From: Photobacterium salinisoli
GTDB lineage: Bacteria; Pseudomonadota; Gammaproteobacteria; Enterobacterales; Vibrionaceae
Assembly: GCF_003614885.1 (NCBI RefSeq)
Contig: NZ_QZMS01000011.1
Span: forward strand, 992,001 to 1,056,000
Direction of reading: 5' to 3'
DNA: 64,000 nucleotides
Of this stretch, positions 44,891-53,055 are shown piece after piece (position 1 is the stretch's first letter; the number at the start of each line of letters is the position of its first letter). A model generated the notes under the pieces. That model did not search any database, was not told the origin of the DNA, and saw only the letters and a program-made list of their open reading frames with translations. A program made the translations under genes and the position numbers.

Positions 44891-47065
44891 ATGAAAACCG
44901 CATTTCCCATCTGTCAGGTCGACGGTAGCCAGTTCAACGATGTGTCTGCACTGAAGGTGCTGCTGAACGGGCAGACCAGTGGTCGTTACATCATCAGTAA
45001 AGGCCGTGGCTGGCACGGCGGCATTCACTTCAATAACCGCATTGCATTCTGGGCACAGCACTTTCAGCCGGTTCAGGCCATGGCCGACGGTGAGCTGGTG
45101 GCTTATCGCATGGCGGAAGAATACCCGACCACACAGTATCTGGAGACCACTTCCAGCTACAGTAACAACTTTTGCCTGCTGCGCCATACCTTCCAGAACC
45201 CGGATAAAGAAGACGAAAGTTATACTTTCTATTCTCTCTACATGCATTTGCAATCGCAGAAAGAAATCCAGGATTCGATCACAGCGGCAGAGAGTGCGAG
45301 TCAGATAACCTATATCCGCTTGAAAAAGAATTGGAACTCTCGGGGTGAGCCGGGAAGTGCAGATTTTGACAAGAAAGTGTTACTGCCTAAAGATTCAATC
45401 CTGAAGCTTATTGATCCTTCACGAGCAACAGTAACCAAAAACAAGATTAGAAATACCGAATATGACTTTCTTAAGGTCAAAGTGGTCTGCGTCGGTCAGT
45501 ATGTTGGTAATAAGGATAAAGTTAAGATTCAGAATGAAGCCGATCAGAAGCTGAATCAGGAGGTCTGGCTGGCCATTAAGCAATACGGTGAAGGCACCAA
45601 TCCGGAGGAGTTTTGGAATAATTTGGCTGAGCCGTTAACCAAACAAATGCCACCATGGCACACCAAAAATGGCCCGGAAAATAATTTGCCCATCGTCGTT
45701 GATGGTAGCGTCCAGGTGCCCGAACTGCCGATTAACATCAAAGCCGGCGAACACCTGGGTTATCTGGGTAAGTATGAGTACCTGAAAAATGCCCAGGGCA
45801 ATATTGATCAGGAATATCGCGTTCATCTTGAAGTGTTCTCAAACGATCGCCCGCCGGAATATTTCCTGAAAGCGCTGGCTGGTGGACAAGAAGAACATGG
45901 TTTTCAGGTTATCGACGGCAGCAGCAGTACCGGCGTCATGGAGCCGGCAAACACCTTCTTCAACGACATTCGCCGCGCAATCGACACAGATAACGACGGC
46001 CAGATCTCAGAAAACGAACTGGTTGCCTTCTATCAGGCCGCCACTAACAGACTTGAAAAAGTAATCGCCAAGCACCCGAGTGAGTGGTATTTCAAAGAAG
46101 ATGATTTAGCTATTAAATACAAAAAACTAATAGAGAAAGGACGTGAAATACAAGAAAACAAGCTGAGGAGCTATTATCAATCTGAAGAAGGATATCAGAA
46201 TTCACCTTATCCTGAAATGATTGAATCTATATATAGCCAATTTATAAACCACGAGCAGCAGCGGATTGAGAAAATCACGTGGATTCAAAAAATTGATCTC
46301 AATGTGTTGAATATTGAATCTAGGGTTTGGCATATTTGGCCGTTATCGATTTCAAATATTAAGGATGGTGAACGTCATTGGCATGAACCAATCTTAAATC
46401 CGATGAGTACAAACCATTATCAAAGTGGTGGAAAATGTATTTACTGGGGATTGTTTGGGGACGACATAAGAAAAGAAAAAGCAGGTGCTCATCGAGGTCT
46501 TGATATTTTTGCTGAAGTTGGCACCAACGTCTATGCCTGCGTGGATGCAGAGATTCAGCATACAAGGCATTCTAATTCTAACGGAAATTTAATTGTTTTA
46601 AGGGTAACGGATAAGAAACTCGTGCAGAGAATATGGAGTGAACGTTTAGATTATAAAGTTCATGAATTATCGGATCGAAGTGAAGGGACTATAGGAAAGG
46701 ATGTAAATATTGACAATGGATTACGTTTTGCATACATGCATCTCAAATCAATTGGTATCAATCCTGAAACAGGAAAACCTTTGAAAGCAGGTGATAAGGT
46801 AAAAAAAGGACAGATAATTGCTAAGTCAGGTGTTTCAGGTACTAAGTCAATTGGTACATGTGCGCCACATTTGCATTTTGAAGTTTCGACAGAGCATAAG
46901 TATCGTGATTCTTATACGAAAATTAACCCAGGATATTTTTTAGATTATAAATACTATGATGATCAATCAGAAGCTGATATTAAGCTACAAAAAGAGGTAA
47001 GTAAATCGGCATATATTGGACATTATGGAGATAGTGCATTCAAGCCAAGCGGAAATATTGGTTGA
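44891..47065 (+). CDS. T6SS effector with tandem M23 peptidase-like domains and an EF-hand
   Basis: This 724-residue protein lacks a signal peptide, as expected for T6SS cargo. The C-terminal M23 domain (about 480-690) is complete: H534 and D538 in AHRGLDIF, the FAYMHL segment, and H660/H662 in PHLHFE. M23 enzymes cut peptide cross-links of peptidoglycan. The N-terminal half (about 30-330) looks like a second, degenerate M23 domain: WHGGIHF (H42, with His46 where Asp is expected), LYMHL, and VHLEV (H312), with Arg310 at the position of H660. A perfect EF-hand loop lies at 365-376 (DTDNDGQISENE). Composition falls from about 50% to about 30% G+C at 46,080, between the EF-hand and the catalytic domain, suggesting a swapped toxin tip. 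Confidence 0.85.
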   Translation: MKTAFPICQVDGSQFNDVSALKVLLNGQTSGRYIISKGRGWHGGIHFNNRIAFWAQHFQPVQAMADGELVAYRMAEEYPTTQYLETTSSYSNNFCLLRHTFQNPDKEDESYTFYSLYMHLQSQKEIQDSITAAESASQITYIRLKKNWNSRGEPGSADFDKKVLLPKDSILKLIDPSRATVTKNKIRNTEYDFLKVKVVCVGQYVGNKDKVKIQNEADQKLNQEVWLAIKQYGEGTNPEEFWNNLAEPLTKQMPPWHTKNGPENNLPIVVDGSVQVPELPINIKAGEHLGYLGKYEYLKNAQGNIDQEYRVHLEVFSNDRPPEYFLKALAGGQEEHGFQVIDGSSSTGVMEPANTFFNDIRRAIDTDNDGQISENELVAFYQAATNRLEKVIAKHPSEWYFKEDDLAIKYKKLIEKGREIQENKLRSYYQSEEGYQNSPYPEMIESIYSQFINHEQQRIEKITWIQKIDLNVLNIESRVWHIWPLSISNIKDGERHWHEPILNPMSTNHYQSGGKCIYWGLFGDDIRKEKAGAHRGLDIFAEVGTNVYACVDAEIQHTRHSNSNGNLIVLRVTDKKLVQRIWSERLDYKVHELSDRSEGTIGKDVNIDNGLRFAYMHLKSIGINPETGKPLKAGDKVKKGQIIAKSGVSGTKSIGTCAPHLHFEVSTEHKYRDSYTKINPGYFLDYKYYDDQSEADIKLQKEVSKSAYIGHYGDSAFKPSGNIG

Positions 47066-47095
47066 TGATTGATTTTATGACTATAAGGAAGGGGT

Positions 47096-47599
47096 ATGTT
47101 TTATTCAAAGAGGACTAATCCATTGTATTTTATGCTCGTAGTAATTGCTGCTATATATTCGTCATACTCAGAATCTAGTTTAGAAATTAATGGGGTTAAA
47201 TTCAACTTATATTGTAATGATCTTCATCAAGGAGAATATATTACAGATAAATTTGGAACATATCCAAAATATGAGATGGAGGATGGATATAATGGAACAG
47301 TCAGTTTAAGCATAATAGGTGATGGTTTTACAATTACTAAAGATGGAAAACTATCATTATCGGGTGCACTCAACTCAAGCTTGGTGAAGGTGGATAGAAG
47401 TTCAGGGTTTATTCTTGGTGAATATGATACACATTATTACATCTTTGATTTTAATGAAAAGTTATCTTTGATAAATTATGTTAAAAAGAATACTGATGAA
47501 TCAGTAGAAGATGTTTTTTTTGAATGTGAACATCATCATTCAATTGACGAAATAAACGCTATAAATCAGTACTTGAGAGATGTAATAAATTTTAAGTGA
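47096..47599 (+). CDS. Exported family A protein, probable cognate immunity protein
   Basis: This 167-residue protein begins with a signal peptide (hydrophobic about 9-22). The mature part carries the family A pattern: a Cys in YCNDLHQGEYI, then YEMEDGYNGTVSLSI, and a second conserved Cys near the C-terminus in FFECE; the two Cys may pair. Related genes lie at 47657, 50281, 52576 and 56109. It starts 30 bases after the M23 effector with a strong ribosome site (AAGGAAGGGG) and has the same low G+C as the effector's catalytic domain. Position, export and composition make it the best candidate for the periplasmic inhibitor of that peptidase. No known family is recognised; the role is an inference. 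Confidence 0.8.
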   Translation: MFYSKRTNPLYFMLVVIAAIYSSYSESSLEINGVKFNLYCNDLHQGEYITDKFGTYPKYEMEDGYNGTVSLSIIGDGFTITKDGKLSLSGALNSSLVKVDRSSGFILGEYDTHYYIFDFNEKLSLINYVKKNTDESVEDVFFECEHHHSIDEINAINQYLRDVINFK

Positions 47600-47656
47600 A
47601 CTATATGTATCTACCAGATAGTAAGGGTTTCGACTTGTGCCGTCAGGGAGATTAGC

Positions 47657-48112
47657 ATGAAACTAGTTACTATGTCTGCATTAGTCGCTAATCTAAGTGT
47701 AGGCATGCAGGTAAATGAAGATGAATATTCATTTCAATTTCACTGTGATGATAGTTACGAGGTTGGGGGGATTTATCAGTATGACCCAGATGATGAAAGT
47801 GAAGATGATGGTTATGGTGGCGTCGTTGGCTTATTGATAAAAGGCGATAATTTAACGATTAAACACAATGGCGGCACAGTTGTTGAAAAACGATTGTCAT
47901 CTCCAGACGTTGAAGTGAATCGTTACGATGAATTCTCAGTGTATCTTGATGAAGGAAATTATTATTCATTTATTTTAAAAGAAATTTAAGTTGTTCATTA
48001 CATGATATCGACCGGTGAGAAAAAGGAAGAAAACTACTTAGAATGTAAGAGTTTTTTGACACAATTGAAACAGGCTGAAATCGCTGATCATATAAGAAGC
48101 TTTAAAGAGTGA
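47657..48112 (+). pseudogene. Family A gene cut by an internal stop codon
   Basis: The frame from ATG 47657 ends at TAA 47987-47989 after 110 residues. It continues in the same frame for another 40 codons to TGA 48110-48112, reading VVHYMISTGEKKEENYLECK and onwards. The paralogue at 56109 has TCA (Ser) exactly where this copy has TAA, and the two match before and after. So a single base change truncates this copy and removes the C-terminal conserved Cys region. The N-terminus is intact, with a short hydrophobic leader. The sequence just upstream (GGGAGATTAGC) is also shared with the other copy. A 110-residue product could still be made. Confidence 0.8.
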
Positions 48113-48253
48113 GGTTATTGGTTGTAACGCTGCGATTTATTGGCTAGTTTTCCATTAATTTCATCTGTCAGGCTGCCTGGAACCTACTTTGTAAAAAAAA
48201 TCTGATTTCGAAGTTGGTCGAGAAAGGTTTATTAAAAGAAGGAATTATTTGCA

Positions 48254-48604
48254 ATGAGAGGATTTTATTTTTTAGTGTTGCTTTTTTCTGTGCAATCTTT
48301 TGCAGATGATATAAGTAACTACCGTTATTATAAAAAATGGCAAGCATTTTCCAATGCGAAAGAAATAGGAGCTATTTATATAAAAGTTGATCATCCATGC
48401 ATCATAGTAGAGAATAAAGAAAAGATACTGTCAGATGTTCCCCAGTCAGCTTAATTTAGAAAATGACTATCCAACAATATATCCAACAGAAATAAATTTC
48501 GATGGAGCTAACTTGTTTTTTATGTCGCAGGTCCATGGTCAGAGCAAAAATGTAGCATAGATTTACCTAATGAGGAAATCAAATGCAGTCCGACTGGTAA
48601 TTGA
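48254..48604 (+). pseudogene. Small exported protein gene broken by two frameshifts
   Basis: ATG 48254 opens a good signal peptide (MRGFYFLVLLFSVQSFA) and a mature part that stops after 66 residues at 48454. Removing one C from the CCCC run near 48439-48443 restores a frame reading SQLNLENDYPTIYPTEINFD. Adding one T in the TTTTTT run near 48514-48520 then leads into YVAGPWSEQKCSIDLPNEE and a stop at 48602-48604. The rebuilt protein would have about 116 residues with Cys residues typical of a periplasmic protein. Both changes are in homopolymers, so sequencing error is possible. It resembles no recognised family and lies in the immunity array. Confidence 0.6.
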
Positions 48605-48620
48605 GATTTTTAATATTGAA

Positions 48621-48668
48621 CTGCTTTAAATCATCAGAGGTTAGTATTCATCTGCTGATTTAAAGTAG
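48621..48668. repeat. 17-base imperfect inverted repeat
   Basis: CTGCTTTAAATCATCAG at 48621-48637 pairs with CTGCTGATTTAAAGTAG at 48652-48668, with two mismatches and a 14-base loop. It has no T-run on the plus strand, so its role as a terminator is doubtful. It lies between the broken gene and the first family B gene. Confidence 0.5.
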
Positions 48669-48715
48669 TATGTTGGTTTAGTGGTATTACCAGTTGGAGT
48701 TAACTGATTTAAGAT

Positions 48716-49462
48716 ATGATTATAAAATGCGTATTCATAATTTTCACTATAATTACAAGTTATTACTCATTTGCTAATGACAATAAACATTGTTCGGGTG
48801 CAATCGTAAAATTGATGAAAAATGATGCATTTCATTCAAATGATGGGGAGCATCACAAAGATCAGTTAAAAGCGTACTCCTGTAAAAAAACATCCGATAG
48901 TGCCTATACAATAGCCTCATATTTACAGCTCAGTGAGAAAGATAATAAATATGATTTATATCATTGGCGAGTTTTGTTAATTAAAGATGAGCAGCGTATT
49001 GATTCTTCGTATTCAGGATTCATAGAGGAAGAGACTGAGATTGCAGTCGGTGATGATCCAATTTTATTAGACACTCATGAATATTATCTTGATAATAACG
49101 TCAAAGCATTTGGCGTGATATTGAATGTTGGGTATACAGCCCCCTGTTCTACAGGTGGCAGGAATCAGTATTTCAATTTATTTGTTCAAAACCAGAATAA
49201 TATGAATCGGGTGTTGATTGATTATCCAATGCAAGATTGGTTTATTTTAAAAGGGAATACTTGCTATGAAGATCAAAGAGTCATCAAGCAGATAGTAAAT
49301 TCATCCGTTGAAGTACAAGAAACAAAAACAAATGGTTTCTTCGATTTACTAGTAAAACGTAGAGAAATAATTGAAAATGAACGGGATGAGGTGCTGGATG
49401 AGCAACTGAAAGTCATTCACCGCAATAAGCTACTGAAGTTTGATGGTCATTTTTATCGATGA
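48716..49462 (+). CDS. Exported family B protein
   Basis: This 248-residue protein has a signal peptide (MIIKCVFIIFTIITSYYSFA). It shares with the proteins at 50905 and 53052 the following order of blocks: an N-terminal Cys, then YHWRVLLIKDE, then LLDTHEYYLDNNVKAFGVIL, LFVQNQ, a conserved tryptophan block with Cys, and a closing KFDGHFY. The mature part is charged and probably periplasmic. No known family is recognised. It is AT-rich, like the catalytic part of the M23 effector and the first family A gene. The ATG lacks a strong ribosome site. A role in resisting a cell-wall toxin is inferred from context. Confidence 0.75.
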   Translation: MIIKCVFIIFTIITSYYSFANDNKHCSGAIVKLMKNDAFHSNDGEHHKDQLKAYSCKKTSDSAYTIASYLQLSEKDNKYDLYHWRVLLIKDEQRIDSSYSGFIEEETEIAVGDDPILLDTHEYYLDNNVKAFGVILNVGYTAPCSTGGRNQYFNLFVQNQNNMNRVLIDYPMQDWFILKGNTCYEDQRVIKQIVNSSVEVQETKTNGFFDLLVKRREIIENERDEVLDEQLKVIHRNKLLKFDGHFYR

Positions 49463-49496
49463 TCCGTTACTGATCATGTCTTGAGAACGTTAGATA

Positions 49497-50144
49497 ATGA
49501 AAGTCAGGTTACCAGCTTTATATCTATTGATGCTTCTGTGTTCATTGAGAGCATATGCATATAATTCATTCAGCTTTGATTGTCAGATCGACTATACGCA
49601 AGACATTGTGAGTGAACAAGGCCAGTATATTAGACTTGCACCATATCAAACCAAATATGATTTTCAAGAGCTAGGTATTACGGTCGCACCTAAAAATCAC
49701 CCAGAATATCCAGAAAATTATTTAGTTATCAATGAACCTCTGATTAGAAATTATCATATCGAGGTTGAAGGTGATAATTTTATTATGAAGAGTAATGAAA
49801 AAGCACTCATAAATACGAGTCTTAAGAAGCCTTCAGAGGGTATTGTGATCAATGCAATTGTTCAACATTTTTCAGAGTCTTACGTGTTAATTAACTTTTC
49901 ATTTTATAACCCAAAGACCATGCTAAGACAGCATGATTGGGAAATCATTTTTGATAATTATGATGATATAATTAACACTAACAATGTCACTAGGGGGATG
50001 GATTTTGAACATTCATATAGTATTTACGAATGTATGAATGGCCTGGAAGAAACAAATTTTGAAGCCTATCAGAAGTATTGGGGGACACTACTAGAAGCAA
50101 TACTTCAAAAGAAAATTGAAATAACCCCAGAAAATCCTTATTGA
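49497..50144 (+). CDS. Exported hypothetical protein, possibly a divergent family A member
   Basis: This 215-residue protein has a clear signal peptide (MKVRLPALYLLMLLCSLRAYA). The mature start FSFDCQIDYTQ and the C-terminal SYSIYECMNGLEETNFEAY parallel the two Cys regions of family A (FELSCDDLH and FLECE). Between them it lacks the EMEDGYSG signature and is longer by about 45 residues. The likeness is weak, so the family link is tentative. It lies 34 bases after the family B gene, with similar low G+C, and probably belongs to the same transcript. Confidence 0.65.
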   Translation: MKVRLPALYLLMLLCSLRAYAYNSFSFDCQIDYTQDIVSEQGQYIRLAPYQTKYDFQELGITVAPKNHPEYPENYLVINEPLIRNYHIEVEGDNFIMKSNEKALINTSLKKPSEGIVINAIVQHFSESYVLINFSFYNPKTMLRQHDWEIIFDNYDDIINTNNVTRGMDFEHSYSIYECMNGLEETNFEAYQKYWGTLLEAILQKKIEITPENPY

Positions 50145-50280
50145 TATTCATGTATGGTTACATACAAGGATTCCAGTGTGCATGTGTTTTTTATCAAAAA
50201 AGATGCTCTTTGTATCACAGGTTACAATAATAAAATAAAAGTCGAAATTGATATTGTCAGATGTGGAAGTGGAGATATAG

Positions 50281-50793
50281 ATGAATAAGAATGAAATATA
50301 CCAGAAAACTCTCTATATTATCTTGTCTATTATTTCGTTTTTTTCAGCGGGTACTGAAGCTCGAATTGTAACTGAAGAATTTAGCTATGAACTGGTTTGT
50401 CATGATCTTCATCGGGGGGAAATGATCGTTGATTCGGTGATTGGAGCATATCACGAATATGAAATGGATGATGGGTACAGCGGTCAAGTAAAACTAGTTA
50501 TTTCTGATGACCAAATATTAATTTATAAAGATAATGGGCTGATGATTAATGATGAATTAACTTCCAATGCTGTTGAAATGATAGGGTCATCTAGAATTAA
50601 AGTATCAAAAACGGATGATGAATATTTTTCTTTTCATCTAGGTCGTACAGATTTGGTTTTGATACAACATTTAATACAATATGATGAAACATTTAAAGAT
50701 TTCTTTTTTGAGTGTCCAAACACACCGACGATTGGAAATACAGAAAAATTATTTGAACATATACATAATGTTAAGCTTAATCAATTACCATGA
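50281..50793 (+). CDS. Exported family A protein
   Basis: This 170-residue protein has a signal peptide (hydrophobic about 11-23, cleavage near GTEA). The mature part shows the family A signature: VCHDLHRGEMIV, then YHEYEMDDGYSGQVKLVIS, and DFFFECP near the end. It is about as long as the members at 47096 and 52576 and starts after GGAAGTGGAGATATAG. It is followed 111 bases later by a family B gene, giving an A-B pair like that at 52576-53837. Composition is AT-rich. The proposed immunity role comes from the island context, not from a known domain. Confidence 0.75.
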   Translation: MNKNEIYQKTLYIILSIISFFSAGTEARIVTEEFSYELVCHDLHRGEMIVDSVIGAYHEYEMDDGYSGQVKLVISDDQILIYKDNGLMINDELTSNAVEMIGSSRIKVSKTDDEYFSFHLGRTDLVLIQHLIQYDETFKDFFFECPNTPTIGNTEKLFEHIHNVKLNQLP

Positions 50794-50904
50794 TAATGCT
50801 TAAAGAGAGTTGTGCTAACAGGAGAGTATATTTCTAAGTTTTCCCTATTCAACAGTGACTTGACTAAAGAATAGATATTATATCGCTTTGAATCGATAGT
50901 TTAG

Positions 50905-52290
50905 ATGAGTACAGATAAAATGCAGAAAAATGATATCAAATTGTGTGTAAGAACTATCGTGACATCCTCCTTGCTTATCCTCAGCATGAGCGTCTATGCT
51001 GCGTCAGGTTCTGGGTGTCAGGAAAGCGATCTGAGTCTGATTCATGAATATCAGGATGACAACGATAGTGAATTCCGAGGCAATATAGAATCGATCCAGT
51101 GTAAAACACATCCGCAGCATGAAGATATTGTGTTTGCTTCATATATCAGGAGTGAGCATAAAACTGAGCGACATCAGAATTATTTGTGGCGTGTGTTACT
51201 GCTTGACCGGAGGACCAAGCGAGCACTCGCTAGCTACAAAAATGTCATCGTTGAAGGAGGCGATACACGCATCGATGAGAATAGCATCATGCTGGATACA
51301 GCAAGATATTATTTGAACGATGAAGTACGTGCATTAGGAGTGCGTTTACATACAGGGGATAAACCGAGATGCGCAGGTTTTCTGGAGAATGATTTCTTAA
51401 CTTTGTTTGTCCAGAAAGGAGAGAAACTTGTTCCTGTACTCAAAAACATGCCAACCTATTCTTGGAGATTAGTCGAAGGCGATCATTGCAATGGCTATGA
51501 AGGTGTTATTCAAGAGAAAACCGTTCACACCATTTTGCATTTACTGAATACGGAAACGAATGGGTACAGAGACATTCGACTTTCGGATAAAGTAGAGGAT
51601 TTTACGTTTGATCCCAAAAGAGGGTCAGAAGAAAAAAAGAAACGCGTCAATCATGTGGTTCAGTTCAATGGTGAACGATATGAAACGTCGTCGGGTGGAT
51701 TTTTATTGAACGAAGTTTCAGAGAGCCAATCTGGTTCAACTCTTTTGGATGAAGCGAACGAAGAATCAGCCGGTGAATATCAACCTCGTGTTAACATTGA
51801 TGCCCATGGTCTCTATCTTGATCAGAACATGATGAATGAAAATATCATCAAAGCCAGTACTTATGCATATCGGGTTGTAGAAGAGAAAGCAGATGGACAT
51901 CTGAAAGTTGTAAGATTTACTTTTCTTTCCAGTACCAACCAGGAATGTCTCTTCAACATGAATATCGTGAATGACAGTATCCAGTTGAATGATGCCATTT
52001 GTTTGAATTTATTGTACGACAGAGAAAAAGAACAATTGAATCACTATCTGTATCAGTACGAATATAATGGAACGAATCTGAAGGCATTTGATGAACTGCC
52101 GTCAGAAGAAATGTTTTCTTCAATGTTTAACCATATTGATCATTCATTTTGGAATGTGCCTGTAATGGACCAATACGGGAGATATAAAAACATGACTAAA
52201 AAATGCAAAATAAAAACTGAAGTCAGGAAAAGTGGTTTTGATTCTTTTGATATCAGCAGTGTTTACTGTGATATTGAATCAAAGTTGTGA
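50905..52290 (+). CDS. Exported family B protein with a C-terminal extension
   Basis: This 461-residue protein starts with a signal peptide (hydrophobic about 19-31, cleavage after MSVYA). Residues about 35-250 are the family B module: YLWRVLLLDRR, MLDTARYYLNDEVRALGVRL, LTLFVQKGEKL, a WRLVEGDHC block and QFNGERY. The other B proteins end at this last motif. Here a Ser/Glu-rich linker (about 265-290) leads to an extra domain of about 170 residues with four Cys (ECLFN, AICLN, KKCK, VYCD). The extension is not recognised. The next frame overlaps its stop (GTGA, 52287-52290). Composition is intermediate, about 43% G+C. Confidence 0.75.
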   Translation: MSTDKMQKNDIKLCVRTIVTSSLLILSMSVYAASGSGCQESDLSLIHEYQDDNDSEFRGNIESIQCKTHPQHEDIVFASYIRSEHKTERHQNYLWRVLLLDRRTKRALASYKNVIVEGGDTRIDENSIMLDTARYYLNDEVRALGVRLHTGDKPRCAGFLENDFLTLFVQKGEKLVPVLKNMPTYSWRLVEGDHCNGYEGVIQEKTVHTILHLLNTETNGYRDIRLSDKVEDFTFDPKRGSEEKKKRVNHVVQFNGERYETSSGGFLLNEVSESQSGSTLLDEANEESAGEYQPRVNIDAHGLYLDQNMMNENIIKASTYAYRVVEEKADGHLKVVRFTFLSSTNQECLFNMNIVNDSIQLNDAICLNLLYDREKEQLNHYLYQYEYNGTNLKAFDELPSEEMFSSMFNHIDHSFWNVPVMDQYGRYKNMTKKCKIKTEVRKSGFDSFDISSVYCDIESKL

Positions 52291-52571
52291 CTTTTATCTT
52301 CAATGAGTGCTCTGTGTGTCCCTTGGCAAATGGGAAGCTGATCTCAATTTGTGGTCGTGACCAATTGCAGATGTATCAATATGGTCGCCCAGGTTATGTT
52401 GAGCTGGCATTGACACCCATGATTCTTTGTACTCAGAGTTCAATCGGGATGGTGCCGGACGATCGTGAAACCGAAACACTGCTGTCACAATATCGTAGTC
52501 TGGTACCGGCCGAATTCGGTTTTGAAACCTGGGTGAATCAAGACCAAGATTTGGATGAGTATAGAGAATAA
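52287..52571 (+). CDS. Small hypothetical protein, possible gene fragment
   Basis: This 94-residue frame uses a GTG start overlapping the preceding stop and has no signal peptide, unlike nearly all its neighbours. It reads CSVCPLANGKLISICGRDQL and then YQYGRPGYVELAL, a pattern that recurs in the C-terminal part of the exported protein at 53911 (a Cys, then VASVCF, then LIYRFSKAGTQELT). It therefore looks like the C-terminal domain of such a protein, either cut off from its exported N-terminus or fused in translation to the upstream gene. It overlaps the longer alternative start of the next gene. Confidence 0.5.
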   Translation: MTFIFNECSVCPLANGKLISICGRDQLQMYQYGRPGYVELALTPMILCTQSSIGMVPDDRETETLLSQYRSLVPAEFGFETWVNQDQDLDEYRE

Positions 52572-52575
52572 TGAA

Positions 52576-53055
52576 ATGAGTAAATTGATATTTTCAGCAA
52601 TGCTGCTGTTTTCTCACGTTGCTCAAGCAGGCAGCAGTGACAATCTGTTTGAGTTTGAATTGAGCTGTGATGATTTGCACAGAGGCGAATATATTACCAA
52701 CGAGTACGGGACCTATCCAGTCTATGAGATGGAAGATGGTTATAGTGGGAAAGTGGAATTAATTGTCTCCGGTGAGGATGCCTCGATTTACAGAAATGAT
52801 GCATTGGCCGTCGAAAATAAGGTGACTTCCGAATCAGTCACCATGGATCCCTTAGGTTTTCTGAAAATAGCAACTGCAGAATATAACTATTATACATTCA
52901 GCTTTATCGATGATGAGGCGCTTTTGGTGAATCACGTGTTTACAGAAGGTGATACCGTGAAGGATGCATTTCTGGAATGCGAGTATGTGCCGGATATCAA
53001 GCGGGTGACTGCGCTCTACCAGCACATTCAAGCTTTGAAGGTCAATGAATCATGA
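52576..53055 (+). CDS. Exported family A protein
   Basis: This 159-residue protein begins with a signal peptide (MSKLIFSAMLLFSHVAQA). ATG 52576 is chosen over 52555 because it starts directly with the basic-hydrophobic signal. The mature part has the clearest family A pattern: LSCDDLHRGEYI, YPVYEMEDGYSGKVELIVSG and AFLECEY. Its stop overlaps the start of the family B gene (ATGA, 53052-53055), so the two are translated together; this is strong evidence that A and B work as a pair. Composition is about 46% G+C, nearer the chromosome average than the A genes close to the effector. Confidence 0.8.
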   Translation: MSKLIFSAMLLFSHVAQAGSSDNLFEFELSCDDLHRGEYITNEYGTYPVYEMEDGYSGKVELIVSGEDASIYRNDALAVENKVTSESVTMDPLGFLKIATAEYNYYTFSFIDDEALLVNHVFTEGDTVKDAFLECEYVPDIKRVTALYQHIQALKVNES

